The notes beneath the pieces were generated by a model. The model worked only from the letters and a program-made list of their open reading frames with translations. It was not told the origin of the DNA and did no database searches. A stretch of DNA of 64,000 nt, taken from assembly GCF_014633365.1 (NCBI RefSeq), contig NC_068338.1, positions 15,076,616-15,140,615 on the forward strand, given 5' to 3'. The position numbers and the translations under genes were made by a program. Below are positions 24,201 to 31,440 of the stretch, one piece after another. The DNA comes from Diospyros lotus. Lineage: Eukaryota > Streptophyta > Magnoliopsida > Ericales > Ebenaceae. Each line of letters begins with the position of its first letter. The stretch's first letter is position 1.

Positions 24201-27200
24201 TATTAGTTTCTTATTATTATTGTAATAACCAGATGAAACTAAATAGAAGTCCATATGATGTATACTGTGATTAATCTATAAAGATGTAAAATGATGCATC
24301 ATAGTTTGTAAGCATCATTAAATGTCCCAAGTTGTAGCAATGTCAAGAATGAACAATGACAATTGTGGTAAAACTTGTATGTGTTATATTTTTACTATCT
24401 GATAGCGTTGGGGGTCTCACACTCATAGGCATGGGATGCCTAGACAAGTACATAGGTAACCAATGTTGGAGAACGTGTCACTGGACATGACTATGCATGA
24501 GAATCCATTTTGATTATATATTGATGAAATTCTTATACGAGATGAGTGTAACTAATCCTTGGACCTAAAGTTATTACAGTCATCTCATAAGCAGATCGAT
24601 ATGCTTTGGCATCGTTATGATGGGTCCAGATAAAGGCTGCACATAGGTGATTGTTGGACATATCGTGTGGCTTATGGAGATGGGTGCATAACCAAGATGG
24701 GACTCGTCTATCCCTTGAAAGATGATGATGTATCTAAGGCACCTTCGATAGATATTCACTTCAAATCCATGGCCATGGTGAAAGAGATCGATAATGAGTT
24801 ATTGATTCACTTTCTATTGAGTAAGGATATCTGGAGGAACAAATAAAACTCATGTAATCGTAATCAAGCAACATATCGTCAGACTTGAAATCACAGAAGA
24901 TACATTAATGAGATGATCGAATTATACGGTAACCATGCTCGTGAAAAGTTGTTTACGAACTATGAATCTTTCTAAATAATTAGATAAGCATGATGCCTTG
25001 CTAGAGGCCAATCTTGTCTTATGTGTTAGTACAGACACATTGCCAATATATTCGGAAATCTAATGAGTCATACGCAAAATGTACGGTCCCTAGCTTAAAC
25101 CAGAAGAGCGGACGTATGCTTAAATGGAACACTTCGACAAGAAGTTGTGTTATCGTAGATTCTCACAAAAAAGAACAAATAGATGTAATGACGTCGATTT
25201 GATGAGGGGTCGTCATAAAGGAAAAAAATTTCTAAAATGGCAATTGATTAAATTAGGAAGGAGTTTCTAATTTAATAATTTGTTATATTTGTTGGAGTGG
25301 CAAATAGAAAAAAAATATATATATATATATATATTATTTGGACTTAAATTAATATTTGGTCTAAATAGGGTATTTGGGTCAAATATTAAATTAAATATTA
25401 TATTTGAGTTAAATTGGATTTGGATCAAATATTTTATTTAAACTTATAATTGGATTTAGACCATTTAATTAAGTTCCTACTTGGATTAGGATAAAACCAT
25501 TTTAATTAAGTTCCTAGTTCGACTAGGATAAAAAGGGTCAGCCCATATCCATTAGGGTTTAAAAAATCCTATGAGGCTTTGCTTCTCTATAAATACCCCT
25601 TTAAGGGTTGTTCAAATTAATGAATGTTTTGTGGTTTTTAAGAGTTAAAAAATTGTCATTCACTCTCTTCTGTTTCCTTTGGCATCAATTCAAAACAAGA
25701 AGGTTCTTTCAGTCCATACACAAGCCACGAAAAAGAGAAGGAGTTAGCACTCTTATTTTGCTCTCCTCACCAAAGGACGCATGTTGCATATCACGAATTA
25801 GAGGTCGAACGCTTGGACGGCTTGGATCCGCAAATGACTCGAAAATCTAAATATTAGATTTATTTTATTACGTATGTGATTGTTTTGATTTCGACGTTGA
25901 TCCAATCATCAGAATCGGGATAAAGTTAAAAAAATATTTAACTATGTTGCTTGTCCTGTAGCAATCTTGCTTTACTTCCAATGGGTATATTTGATCTAAG
26001 AAGCATTATTATTGAACTTTAATAACTTTTCGATGTTTAGAAACATCCTCATTAATGTGTGAACACCTTTCCTTGGGGCATAACTAAATTTCATTCCATG
26101 AGCCTCTTGTTAATTTTCATAATGCAATCTCATTCGAACACTTCATCCTAATTCGATTGTTTAACCAAGCAAATTTTATCCAAATATGAGAAATTATACC
26201 TCATTGGCATCCTCTTGAAAGAGCTATAACATATCCAAATTTCAAGTCAATTCAACTTCATTTGATCACTCACATTAATGCACAAAGTTGGAAGATTTTC
26301 GGGAGTTTCAGAACTTTCCACCTGTTTAGCATCCTGGACATTTGCTCCAAAACAAATATCTTCTGTTCGAAAACAGATCAGCCTTTTTATATTCTGGACA
26401 CTTTCTTTCAAAATAGAAGTCCTAAATTTTGAACCGAAACATCTTTCTTGCATTCTGGTCAGTCTGTTTTGAAAGAAATCACCTCTGTTCTGAAACCTGT
26501 AATTTACCATTAATATTCTGATCCATTATTTGGAAACATGGTGAGGCATTTGTAACACCATTTGTAAATTCTTGTCAGACAATGGAACACGATTTGTAAA
26601 TTTTTTGGTAGGCCGGCAATTGGTAGCTTAAGATAGCTCTCATTATAAGTCTTCACCTTATTATCCCCAAGGAAATAGACAAGCCGAGGCAACAAACAAA
26701 AGATTGTTGAAAATATTAAGCAAAACAAAAGTGGAAGACCATAATAAAGATTGGCACAAGTCTTTGTTGGATGTGACTATCATTTTTTACATTATTATTA
26801 TTTATTATTTAACATTTTATCCTTACCTGACTTAGTCTTTGCACTTATTGTGACAAACTCCACACATCCTACTAAAAACTCCTAACTATCTATATCTAAC
26901 CCAACATTAACATGATTTGGTGGTTTTCTTTTTTCTAGCTTGAAAACTGAAGGACAGATAAAAAGAATAAATCTCTCTCTTTAGCTATTTATACAAGTGC
27001 ATCTTTTTAGAAAAGAATAGGAGTGAGAAGGAAAGGTTTTTTGATGTTCCTCATTTTTGGTTTGCTACAAACTTAACATACAATTATTTTGATATCATAT
27101 ATTTTTGGAGCATAAGGTAAGAACAGATGTTCATAACAGATTCTATTGAGAACCACCCAGAGAGATAGTTGTATTTTGGGAGAAGAGTGCTACCAATCCA

Positions 27201-29220
27201 AAGCAGAAGGAGGCAAATATACTCTTTAAGAGAGCGCGTTAGCTAGCGATCTACTAATACAGACTATCTCTAATCCTTTCTACTTTCCATTTATTTCATT
27301 GTATAGACTTCATGACGTGGAACAATCAAAGGATTCCTCCAATACCAAATCTATTGTGAAATGATCAAAGATTTGGAGTAAGTAATAGAAGAAAATAGGG
27401 GAAGAAGAAGCAAAGAAGAAAAAGTAGAAGCTTTAGAAGAAAGATAAGAAGCAAAGCTAGAAGAAAGGAGAAGCAGCAGCAAAGCCTGGAGGAAAATCAA
27501 GAGAGGGTCAATATTATTCAATCATTATCTGCCTTATTTATAGGCAATGAGAAGATAAACCTACCTAAAAGATAACAACCTTATAAAAAAAGCTAATCTC
27601 TAAATTGAATATAACTCTATCTAATTCCCAGATCAAATATGATTCTATCATCTAAACATGCATGTAAGTCAAAACAAAACAACATAAGTAAATTTCAAAA
27701 CAAAGTAAATAAATTCCTGTCACTTCAGCTACCTAATCAATCAATAAAGGGGGATTTTCAAACTTAGATCTTGAGGTGTCTTTCTTTCTTTTTCTCTTTT
27801 GACCTAGCTAACTATCCAAACTCATCAGTCATTATGACCATTCCAGATTCATTAATTCAAGAGACTTCCAAATTTTTTCACAAGAATGGCAACTACTTCT
27901 ACTGAAGGATTCTTGCCTAGGAGTGCCGTCCAAGCAAAACAGGACAATCTGGACTAGGGATAGACAGATGAACCCCATTTCATTGGAACAGTACAAATGG
28001 TAAAATGTATTATTTTCCACCATTCTCAATTGTAACAAGGAAATCACTCTATATGTAGTAGTATTCTTGAAAAGTTTCCATTTTCAACCCTTGCATTTAT
28101 GATTGTTGTTAGTAATTCGTGAACAAAAAAAGAATATTAATTTCATATCTAAAAGTCATAGGAATATGTGTTAATAGTACAATAAGCACATGGTCTGGAG
28201 AGTATTATTAAGGATATTCAACCAATGAATCAAAGAAAATGACTTATTGTTAATTTCAGTAAAATCATCTTATTAGTTTATCTTACTGAAATATTTAATT
28301 TCAGTAAATACTGTCTCGCTCTACGCTCTGTAATTGAATCTTTGAATCTTCTATTTAACTGATGGAGCCTTAATTTGACTAGGGTGAAGGAAAATGGGTA
28401 TCTATGAGTAGGCTTCATTAATCTTCAGTTGACTAGAATGAAAGCTCAGGCATTTGATTAAACAAATTCGTATCCAATCACCTCTATTTTCACTATTATT
28501 ATTACAATTAATATAAAGGGCAAGTGACCTAAATCATGAAATACTTAAACTAATTTAAGGGATTAATTTGTAGTGTTGTGTCGCTTAGGGGTATTAGGTG
28601 ACACTAAGCAATAGTGAAGGGGCTTCTGCGTAAATAAGCATTTAGGCCGTTGACTAATTCAACGGGAAGCCGGCATGTGCGGAGGGGAGCGTGAATCGCG
28701 TTCGCGTGAGCAACAGGGAGCGAAACAGAATTTAAAGAAGTCAAGAAGTCAACGTGATCGAACGGTTGAAAACGTCACCTTGCAAGGCGAGGCACTCGCC
28801 TTCCGTCCGATCTAAGAATCCGACGGCGTAGTTAGGATCGTGGATGGACCGGAGCATATACGATTGTTTCTTGCCGGCGGCGTCGTTCGGGACGATGCAG
28901 GCCTGCAACTCGGCGAAGTCGTGGTGGCCGCGGCGGACCCGGACGAGAATGGACGTCTGTTTGGCCTTGAAAGAGCTGTGAAGAACTTTCTGGACTCCGG
29001 CCCTGCCATTCTTGAACGGCGATGTCACCGACAAGTAGCCGTTCCCTATCCGGAGCTCCTCCACGATGTCTCCAGTCTGCAGCATGTCAGCGGACCACTC
29101 GTCCGCCTTGGAGCTGCCTCCCAGGCACTCGATCGACACCACTACTGCGCCGCTGTTATTGCCACTACTGGTTGTGCTTCCGCCGCTGCTTCCCGTCGTG
29201 TTCGATCTTTCCATTGTCAT
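5748..29220 (-). CDS. Conserved plant protein of unknown function, five exons over 23.5 kb (last exon frameshifted)
   Basis: Exons 29220-28779, 13990-13707, 13644-13546, 7290-7063 and 6253-5748 are bounded by GT/AG sites and join in phase: 442+284 bases give 242 codons, then 33, 76 and about 168. I recognise the conserved blocks (GGSSKADEW, LVRVRRGHHDFAELQAC, LARAELQDGYVGYPWERRM, PNSSCFLS, GVPIVFMNIQTE, YGIGPHRPHIDVHAMD, LSQKLSLHRHAKVP) as belonging to one widespread plant protein, but I cannot name it and assign no function. The segment around KLGFAISRTEE-GFIYISSVID resembles a PDZ-like fold (inference). The start is the first in-frame ATG after an upstream in-frame stop. The N-terminus is Ser/Thr/Gly-rich. 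No signal peptide or membrane helix is evident. Introns 1 and 3 each hold a copia element. A missing base in exon 5 puts a TAG at 6148-6146, which would cut the product to about 386 residues. Confidence 0.85.
6450..6604 (-). mobile_element. Degenerate tRNA-derived SINE-like copy in intron 4
   Basis: Read on the minus strand it has the plant SINE head pattern: '...gctttggtagcaatggtaag' followed by 'gttgctcc', then a box-B-like 'catgggtttgtgt', then 'gcaaagctgcatat' and a stretch resembling the usual SINE body. It shares the head with the copy at 14090-14285. There is no clear target duplication, and the ends are approximate. Confidence 0.5.
7063..7290 (-). CDS. Host gene exon 4
   Basis: The acceptor CTGCAG ends at 7291. 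The exon encodes ISGETASSTVNAGSLSDLSN, then GVDIGVVRAVRLWYSPLGGE, and ends KLGFAISRTEE at donor GTTAGT (7062). It has 76 codons, phase 0 at both ends. It joins naturally to GFIYISS of exon 5, giving the PDZ-like strand pattern. Intron 4 (7062-6254) is 809 bases and carries a SINE-like copy. Confidence 0.88.
7687..8189 (-). repeat. 3' LTR of the intron-3 copia element
   Basis: 503 bases, TGAACAAAAAC...CCAACA on the plus strand. It contains two to three internal copies of a roughly 65-base direct repeat ('cttatctcttttaa...ccaagcttta', around 7960-8110). Next to it at 8190-8200 the minus-strand purine tract (AAGGAGAAG) is a likely polypurine tract. Confidence 0.92.
8197..9237 (-). pseudogene. 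Copia pol: C-terminal reverse transcriptase and RNase H
   Basis: Two adjoining reading frames. 9237-8677 holds the catalytic strand YTDDIVITSDD (a YVDD-type box), with the conserved DQFQVKDLSTLKYFLSMEI. 8673-8197 holds RNase H motifs: DANWAGSMEDNKSTIGYC, AEAEYREI and YSDNKSAINIVHN. They are separated from each other and from the upstream RT frame by stops or frameshifts. It replicates the element's RNA; here it is broken. Confidence 0.9.
9210..10121 (-). pseudogene. Copia pol: integrase tail and N-terminal reverse transcriptase
   Basis: This starts with the integrase C-terminal block (FVGYLATTKGYKCYNPSSIK), then the linker region and RT: CKWIFSVKFKPDGEIERYK, LVAQGYTQTYGIDYEEMFAP, and the first catalytic strand, where the usual Asp is replaced (YQMNIKNAFLNG rather than Q-D/x-D-V-K). 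SLYGLKQ is present. The frame is lost just after SLYGLKQ and the next frame takes over. Confidence 0.9.
10464..10796 (-). pseudogene. Copia integrase core fragment
   Basis: It contains KPFHLIHSDIWGPSRSSSLT (first catalytic Asp, as HSD-W-GP), FINFIDDHTCICWVY with the second Asp, and LMKEKSE. The DE-containing third block and the 10121-10464 stretch are degenerate. The upstream zinc-binding HHCC region (10800-11100) is only partly readable. Confidence 0.8.
11100..11360 (-). pseudogene. Copia protease fragment
   Basis: This has the aspartic protease active site as CIIDSGAPNHMTGN, the usual copia form D-S-G-A-x-x-H-M-T-G, followed by EITMADDTISKV. It matures the polyprotein in an intact element. 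The frame continues weakly toward 10838. Confidence 0.85.
11500..12263 (-). pseudogene. Copia gag with zinc knuckle
   Basis: ATG at 12263-12261 starts MTPSKSLNMNGTNF, with the gag core W-F-x-V-F-L-x-L-K and DIWEAIQEIYSD. A TGA interrupts at about 11940, after which TRQGHKLVTEYYNSLIELWQ continues. Near 11510-11570 a zinc knuckle of the CX2C...H...C type is readable as WCSHCNKPNHTKETCWKLHG. Gag packages the element's RNA; this copy has at least two in-frame stops. Confidence 0.8.
12372..12383 (-). other. Primer binding site of the intron-3 copia element
   Basis: Directly inside the 5' LTR the minus strand reads TGATATCAGAGC, one base different from the usual initiator tRNA-Met site TGGTATCAGAGC. 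It fixes the element's orientation. Confidence 0.85.
12384..12889 (-). repeat. 5' LTR of the intron-3 copia element
   Basis: 506 bases, the counterpart of 7687-8189, with scattered differences. The right edge, CCAACA, is followed by the target duplication CTATT (12890-12894). Confidence 0.92.
12895..13545. other. Intron 3 sequence upstream of the copia insertion
   Basis: AT-rich intron sequence with a TA microsatellite (13417-13433) and T-runs. No coding or RNA gene is seen. Confidence 0.55.
13546..13644 (-). CDS. Host gene exon 3
   Basis: A 99-base exon (33 codons, phase 0 at both ends) encoding VIELLSADAYGIGP and HIDVHAMDVCVNTANL. It is separated from exon 2 by an intron of only 62 bases (13706-13645, GT...AG with an A/T-rich body). 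The donor GTAATA at 13545 is the only usable GT near the end of the conserved block. It opens the 6.3-kb intron that contains the copia element at 7687-12889. Confidence 0.75.
13707..13990 (-). CDS. Host gene exon 2
   Basis: The acceptor ...CATGTAG precedes 13990. The exon starts with the last two bases of a split Asp codon, which completes G from exon 1 to give LQ-D-SRASRIVNA. It encodes ARAELQDGYVGYPWERRM, LLPVPNSSCF, and LARANAWLSASQASG followed by FMNIQTEPLLTK. The donor is GTAATA at 13706, phase 0. An internal Met at 13907 is not the gene start, since the conserved frame continues upstream to the acceptor. Confidence 0.85.
14090..14285 (-). mobile_element. tRNA-derived SINE-like copy with partial tandem repeat
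   Basis: On the minus strand: a 'ggtaatactgctcctttgtg' head, a box-B-like 'cacgggttcaagtt', then 'acaggcgtttgcacaagga', a region ending 'gcaccgtggag', and a T-rich tail. This matches the general layout of plant SINEs. A second copy of the first 64 or so bases follows directly at about 14286-14350. It lies in intron 1 of the host gene. Confidence 0.55.
14351..15420. other. Intron 1 sequence, nothing recognised
   Basis: No coding frame, RNA gene or clear repeat boundary. It lies between the SINE-like copy and the large copia element, and is ordinary AT-rich intron sequence. Confidence 0.5.
16707..17912. mobile_element. Non-autonomous hAT-type DNA transposon, 1206 bp
   Basis: It has terminal inverted repeats (AGTGTTCTAAAA at the left, TTTTAGAACACT at the right) and a perfect 8-bp target duplication, TTAAATAT (16699-16706 and 17913-17920); both are hAT hallmarks. 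The subterminal regions are very GC-rich, with repeated CCTAGGCGC-like motifs on both sides. The interior has a C-rich block (16900-17160) with a CT microsatellite (17160-17182), and an acidic reading frame. No transposase catalytic region is visible. The insertion postdates the LTR, since the other LTR lacks it. Confidence 0.92.
17356..17607 (+). CDS. Acidic 83-residue reading frame inside the hAT element
   Basis: The last 45 codons (from MREFHEDDFQSEEEKDEQEL on) are dominated by Glu and Asp and end EYGEEEVQLDC. Position and composition would fit a remnant of the C-terminal tail of the autonomous parent's protein, but no hAT dimerisation motif is readable. It may equally be chance. Confidence 0.25.
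   Translation: MTKLKCYLSTIDMWLCGLVRLDILLYNICVRLKTENYKMREFHEDDFQSEEEKDEQELNEFDFESDEDHVLEEYGEEEVQLDC
18109..18117 (+). promoter_or_regulatory. TATA box in the 5' LTR of the intron-1 copia element
   Basis: TATATAAATA-type motif followed by CCCC; the matching motif in the 3' LTR is at 25587-25596 (CTATAAATAC). It is placed about 400 bases before the LTR end, suitable for the element's RNA start. The 3' copy points away from the host gene's direction, toward exon 1 from inside intron 1, in antisense. Confidence 0.5.
18509..18520 (+). other. Primer binding site of the intron-1 copia element
   Basis: TGGTGTCAGAGC, one base from the initiator tRNA-Met site, begins one base after the LTR end at 18507. 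Confidence 0.8.
18521..20226 (+). other. Leader of the intron-1 copia element
   Basis: A 1.7-kb untranslated leader. It contains an unusually GC-rich block (about 18650-19040) with repeated GGCCCAC-like words, then AT-rich sequence. The last 700 bases share phrases with the leader of the minus-strand copia element (60936-62017, for example 'gaaatcttccaacaggat' against its equivalent). Confidence 0.6.
20227..21010 (+). pseudogene. Copia gag, intron-1 element
   Basis: ATG at 20227. The core (FCDWEIILRIVLTYDKILYA, then AMIPEHRRQC, LKDLYEERTRHEHVDVAMKL, RCRISEGSSVEKHVMKMIG) is of the UBN2/copia gag type. The frame breaks at about 20720. A zinc knuckle near 20945-20990 reads CFHYNKLGHWKWNC, where the second Cys has become Tyr, so zinc binding would be impaired. 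Confidence 0.85.
21080..22511 (+). pseudogene. Copia protease and integrase, intron-1 element
   Basis: The protease site reads WVLDTRSSAHICT, with Arg in place of the essential Gly, followed by a stop. 21162-21677 has HVGNGSKV, LWHYRFGHIKETR and CKSCLLSKM (the integrase zinc region with the HHCC pattern), plus YIDMCGPMS. After a stop, 21738-22511 contains the rest of the core: KVLRSNRGGEYLNSEFLDYL with Asp changed to Asn (usually R-S-D-x-GGEY), and LSFLKIWGYETYVKH. Two key residues are lost. Confidence 0.88.
22570..24060 (+). pseudogene. Copia reverse transcriptase and RNase H, intron-1 element
   Basis: 22715-22906 has RFVAKGFSQRQGIDYDETFS and QMDIKTTFLN. A stop follows. 23092-23529 has LVLYVDNILLIGNG, where the YVDD box has become YVDN, then MKDLGEVTYIMGIRIYKNRS. 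RNase H (23530-24000) is readable only in pieces, for example SDSTTEAEYIATS. It is certainly inactive. Confidence 0.88.
24091..25980 (+). repeat. 3' LTR of the intron-1 copia element
   Basis: 1890 bases, TGTTAGCG...ACTTCCA, preceded by a purine-rich tract (GGGCAAGTAGGAGAT). It lacks the hAT insertion, so it shows the pre-insertion state of the LTR. Confidence 0.9.
25986..28776. other. Intron 1 sequence next to exon 1
   Basis: No gene recognised. It contains a region (26280-26500) with recurring 'attctgg' and 'tgttctgaaa' words that looks like part of another old LTR, and a purine-rich block at 27375-27500. No ends or target duplications could be found. Confidence 0.4.
28779..29220 (-). CDS. 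Host gene exon 1
   Basis: The exon runs from ATG at 29220-29218 (a second ATG lies at 29214) to ...TTGCAAG followed by the donor GTGACG at 28778, and ends after the first base of a codon. Reading the same frame further upstream gives 31 more sense codons and then a stop, with no ATG, so 29220 is the likely start. Residues 1-20 are low-complexity Ser/Thr/Gly. The conserved part begins at about residue 23 (VVVSIECLGGSSKADEW) and includes residues around SFKAKQTSILVRVRRG and DPNYAVGFLDRTE. The plus-strand frame over the same DNA (28840-29349) is a GC-rich shadow. A 14.8-kb intron follows. Confidence 0.85.
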
Positions 29221-29640
29221 CTCTTTCTTTGCCTGCTCAAATCGATTCCGATTTCTGAAATTCAAGCTCAAGGCATCGAAGAAGTCTTCCTGAGCGGCCG
29301 ATGGAGAAGTCAAGTTCTAGAGGGCGAAGCAACGGTCGGAAGCTTCTAGCTTCTGCTGCTCCTCGGAGGCTTCAGTTTTCAACAACCTTTGCATTATTTC
29401 AAAGAGAAAGACAAGTGGGGCTGGGCCGCCACTGCTGTTCACAGTTCTTATTCTTGTCACATTGACATGATTTTTATAATGTATGGACAAAGTGATAACT
29501 GGAACTAATTAATTCTTTCTTTTTCTTTTATCATCTCTATGGATAACTATTATCCAATGTGACTTTATTTTCATGTTTGAATTTTTAATGTCACTTTGTA
29601 CATACATTATGATTGTTCACCTTCTTATATAATATCTTTC
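29221..29640 (-). promoter_or_regulatory. 5' flank and putative promoter region of the host gene
   Basis: About 100 GC-rich bases directly upstream of the start codon (likely 5' UTR, with an in-frame stop 32 codons upstream), giving way at about 29450 to AT-rich sequence. I cannot place a TATA box or transcription start with confidence. Confidence 0.4.
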
Positions 29641-29704
29641 ATTTACAATTATATTTATATATTTAGGAGATAAAAAAATAAAAATTTTAACATATAAAAT
29701 AAAA

Positions 29705-30074
29705 TTAATTATACCAATAATCACTCAACTTTGCATTATATTATTGTTTGATCACTAAATTTTGAAATGGTAACTATTAATCATTAATATTTTAAAATTG
29801 TTACTACTTAATCATTGAACTTTAAAATGTTAATCGTTAGTTATTAATATTTCAAAATAATTTCTTGCCCGTTACTCGTTAGTCACTAAACTTTAAATTC
29901 ACGAGTAAGAGATGAGAAACAGTTTTAAAATATTAATGATTAATAGGTAATATTTTAAAATTTAATAACTAAACAGTAACAGTTTTAAAATATTAGTGAC
30001 TAACAGGTAACATTTCAAAATTCAGTGACTAACTAGTAACAGAATGTAGAGTTGAGTGATTATTGATATAATTA
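29705..30074. repeat. Long imperfect inverted repeat (MITE-like), 370 bp
   Basis: The left arm from 29705 (TTAATTATACCAATAATCAC) matches the reverse complement of the right arm ending at 30074 (TTAATTATATCAATAATCAC). Pairing continues through most of the element, with the tip at about 29880-29900. Motifs such as 'ttagtcactaa' and 'ttttaaaat' alternate within both arms. The transcript would fold into one long hairpin. No target duplication is certain. Confidence 0.75.
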
Positions 30075-31440
30075 ACCTTATAAGACGCAACATATTACTT
30101 TCGAATTTATTACTGATTGATCCAAAGATTAAAACTAAAAAAAAAAAAAATCATTTATAATGCATCATTGTTCAATCATTCCATGTTGTTATGTACAAAA
30201 TGAGAGACCTGGGACATGAGTTTCATGGGAAGCTATGTTGTACAATGGATATGGGAAACGTTTTTTTATAGGAAATAGAAATGTGGAAACGAATATTTTT
30301 TTTAAAAAATAGACATAAATAAGATTTAAAACAAAAATAGAAAACATTTTAAAAACGAGAAAACGACACCTATAAGATATTTTCGTACAATATAAATGGG
30401 AAGAGGGGGGAATGGGACCCACACATCCATCCCTTCTTTTGCATTTTACGTCTGGCAACATAAAAGTTGCTCGACGCGAACAACATAATATGACTTCATT
30501 ATTAAAATTTAGTATTGAGAGAAGATATAAAAATTAAGATAGAAAAAAGAACCAAATTGACGCTTAATTTTTTTATTTTGATCATTTTAGTCTCTAAATT
30601 TTCTTTTATCTCAAATTCTCTTCTTGACTTTTTCGAAATTAATCACTTTCCTCTAAAATGTTAGATTTAAGAGAATACTAAATTTAGCTTCATAAAATTT
30701 TCAATTCTAATTAGTTTAACTCTAAAACTCTTTTTTTAATCTGTAATAACGTTGGAATTTTTAAAATGGGTCACCTCTCCCTTCTTAAAATGCTTGTTTT
30801 AAGTGTATATTGTCTTTCAAATTCACCTTTGAATTAGGGCACATAAAGAGTTTAAGGATGAATTTGGTGAAAATTTTAAAATTTAAGGGTCGAATTTATT
30901 TTTTAATCTGTTTTTTAATTCAAGTTTAGTTAAACCGTTGGAAAATTTTAATGATAAATCGGAGTAAAAATAAAAAACTTAAAAGAGTCTTGATTTTAAG
31001 ATAAAAAAATGTGGAATTAATATGTGATAAGGTTTATCCAATTGAGAGAAATTAAGTGCATAGTTGACTACGCGCGGCCCGCATGTCTTTTTTCATTCGA
31101 TGAATTTGAATTGGAAGTGGGGATGGAATCACATCAATCCACCAACGTGGACAGCGAGGGCAGGACACATTTCTGTCTTATGAACAGTAGAGCTGTTGAC
31201 TTACCTGCGTACCGCGACCATCGTTGTGACACCCAACGCGTTGATGAATATGATCTCACCCACTCAACGTAATAATTTATGATTAATAAAGCTTTCTGCA
31301 TCGCATGTGCTAATTTTATCAACCTTTTTATTTTTTAAATATAAACATGGGATTAAAATAATATATTTGTTCAAATCTTGATTTTGATATTTATTTCAAA
31401 ATATACGTTCAAAACTAATAAAAATACAAAATGGGTGAAA
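30075..31440. other. AT-rich intergenic sequence, no gene seen
   Basis: No reading frame with recognisable protein features, no RNA gene and no bounded repeat. Confidence 0.5.

Larger units (their letters stand above)
15426..25980 (+). mobile_element. Ty1/copia retrotransposon with 1.9-kb LTRs in intron 1
   Basis: The LTRs are 15426-18507 (carrying an inserted hAT-type element) and 24091-25980. Probable target duplication is GTGGG (15421-15425) against ATGGG (25981-25985), with one mismatch. Order: LTR, tRNA-Met-like primer site, a 1.7-kb leader, gag (20227), zinc knuckle, protease, integrase, RT, RNase H, purine tract (24074-24090), LTR. Many stops and frameshifts and a mutated left terminus (TA for TG at 15426) show an old, inactive copy. 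It lies opposite to the host gene's direction. The same lineage as the minus-strand element at 47959-64000, judging by gag, integrase and leader resemblance. Confidence 0.93.

Noticed and set aside
28840..29349. 169-codon plus-strand frame opposite exon 1
   Set aside because: The minus-strand frame shows conserved residues and a proper splice donor that joins exon 2 in phase; the plus-strand frame is a GC-rich shadow.
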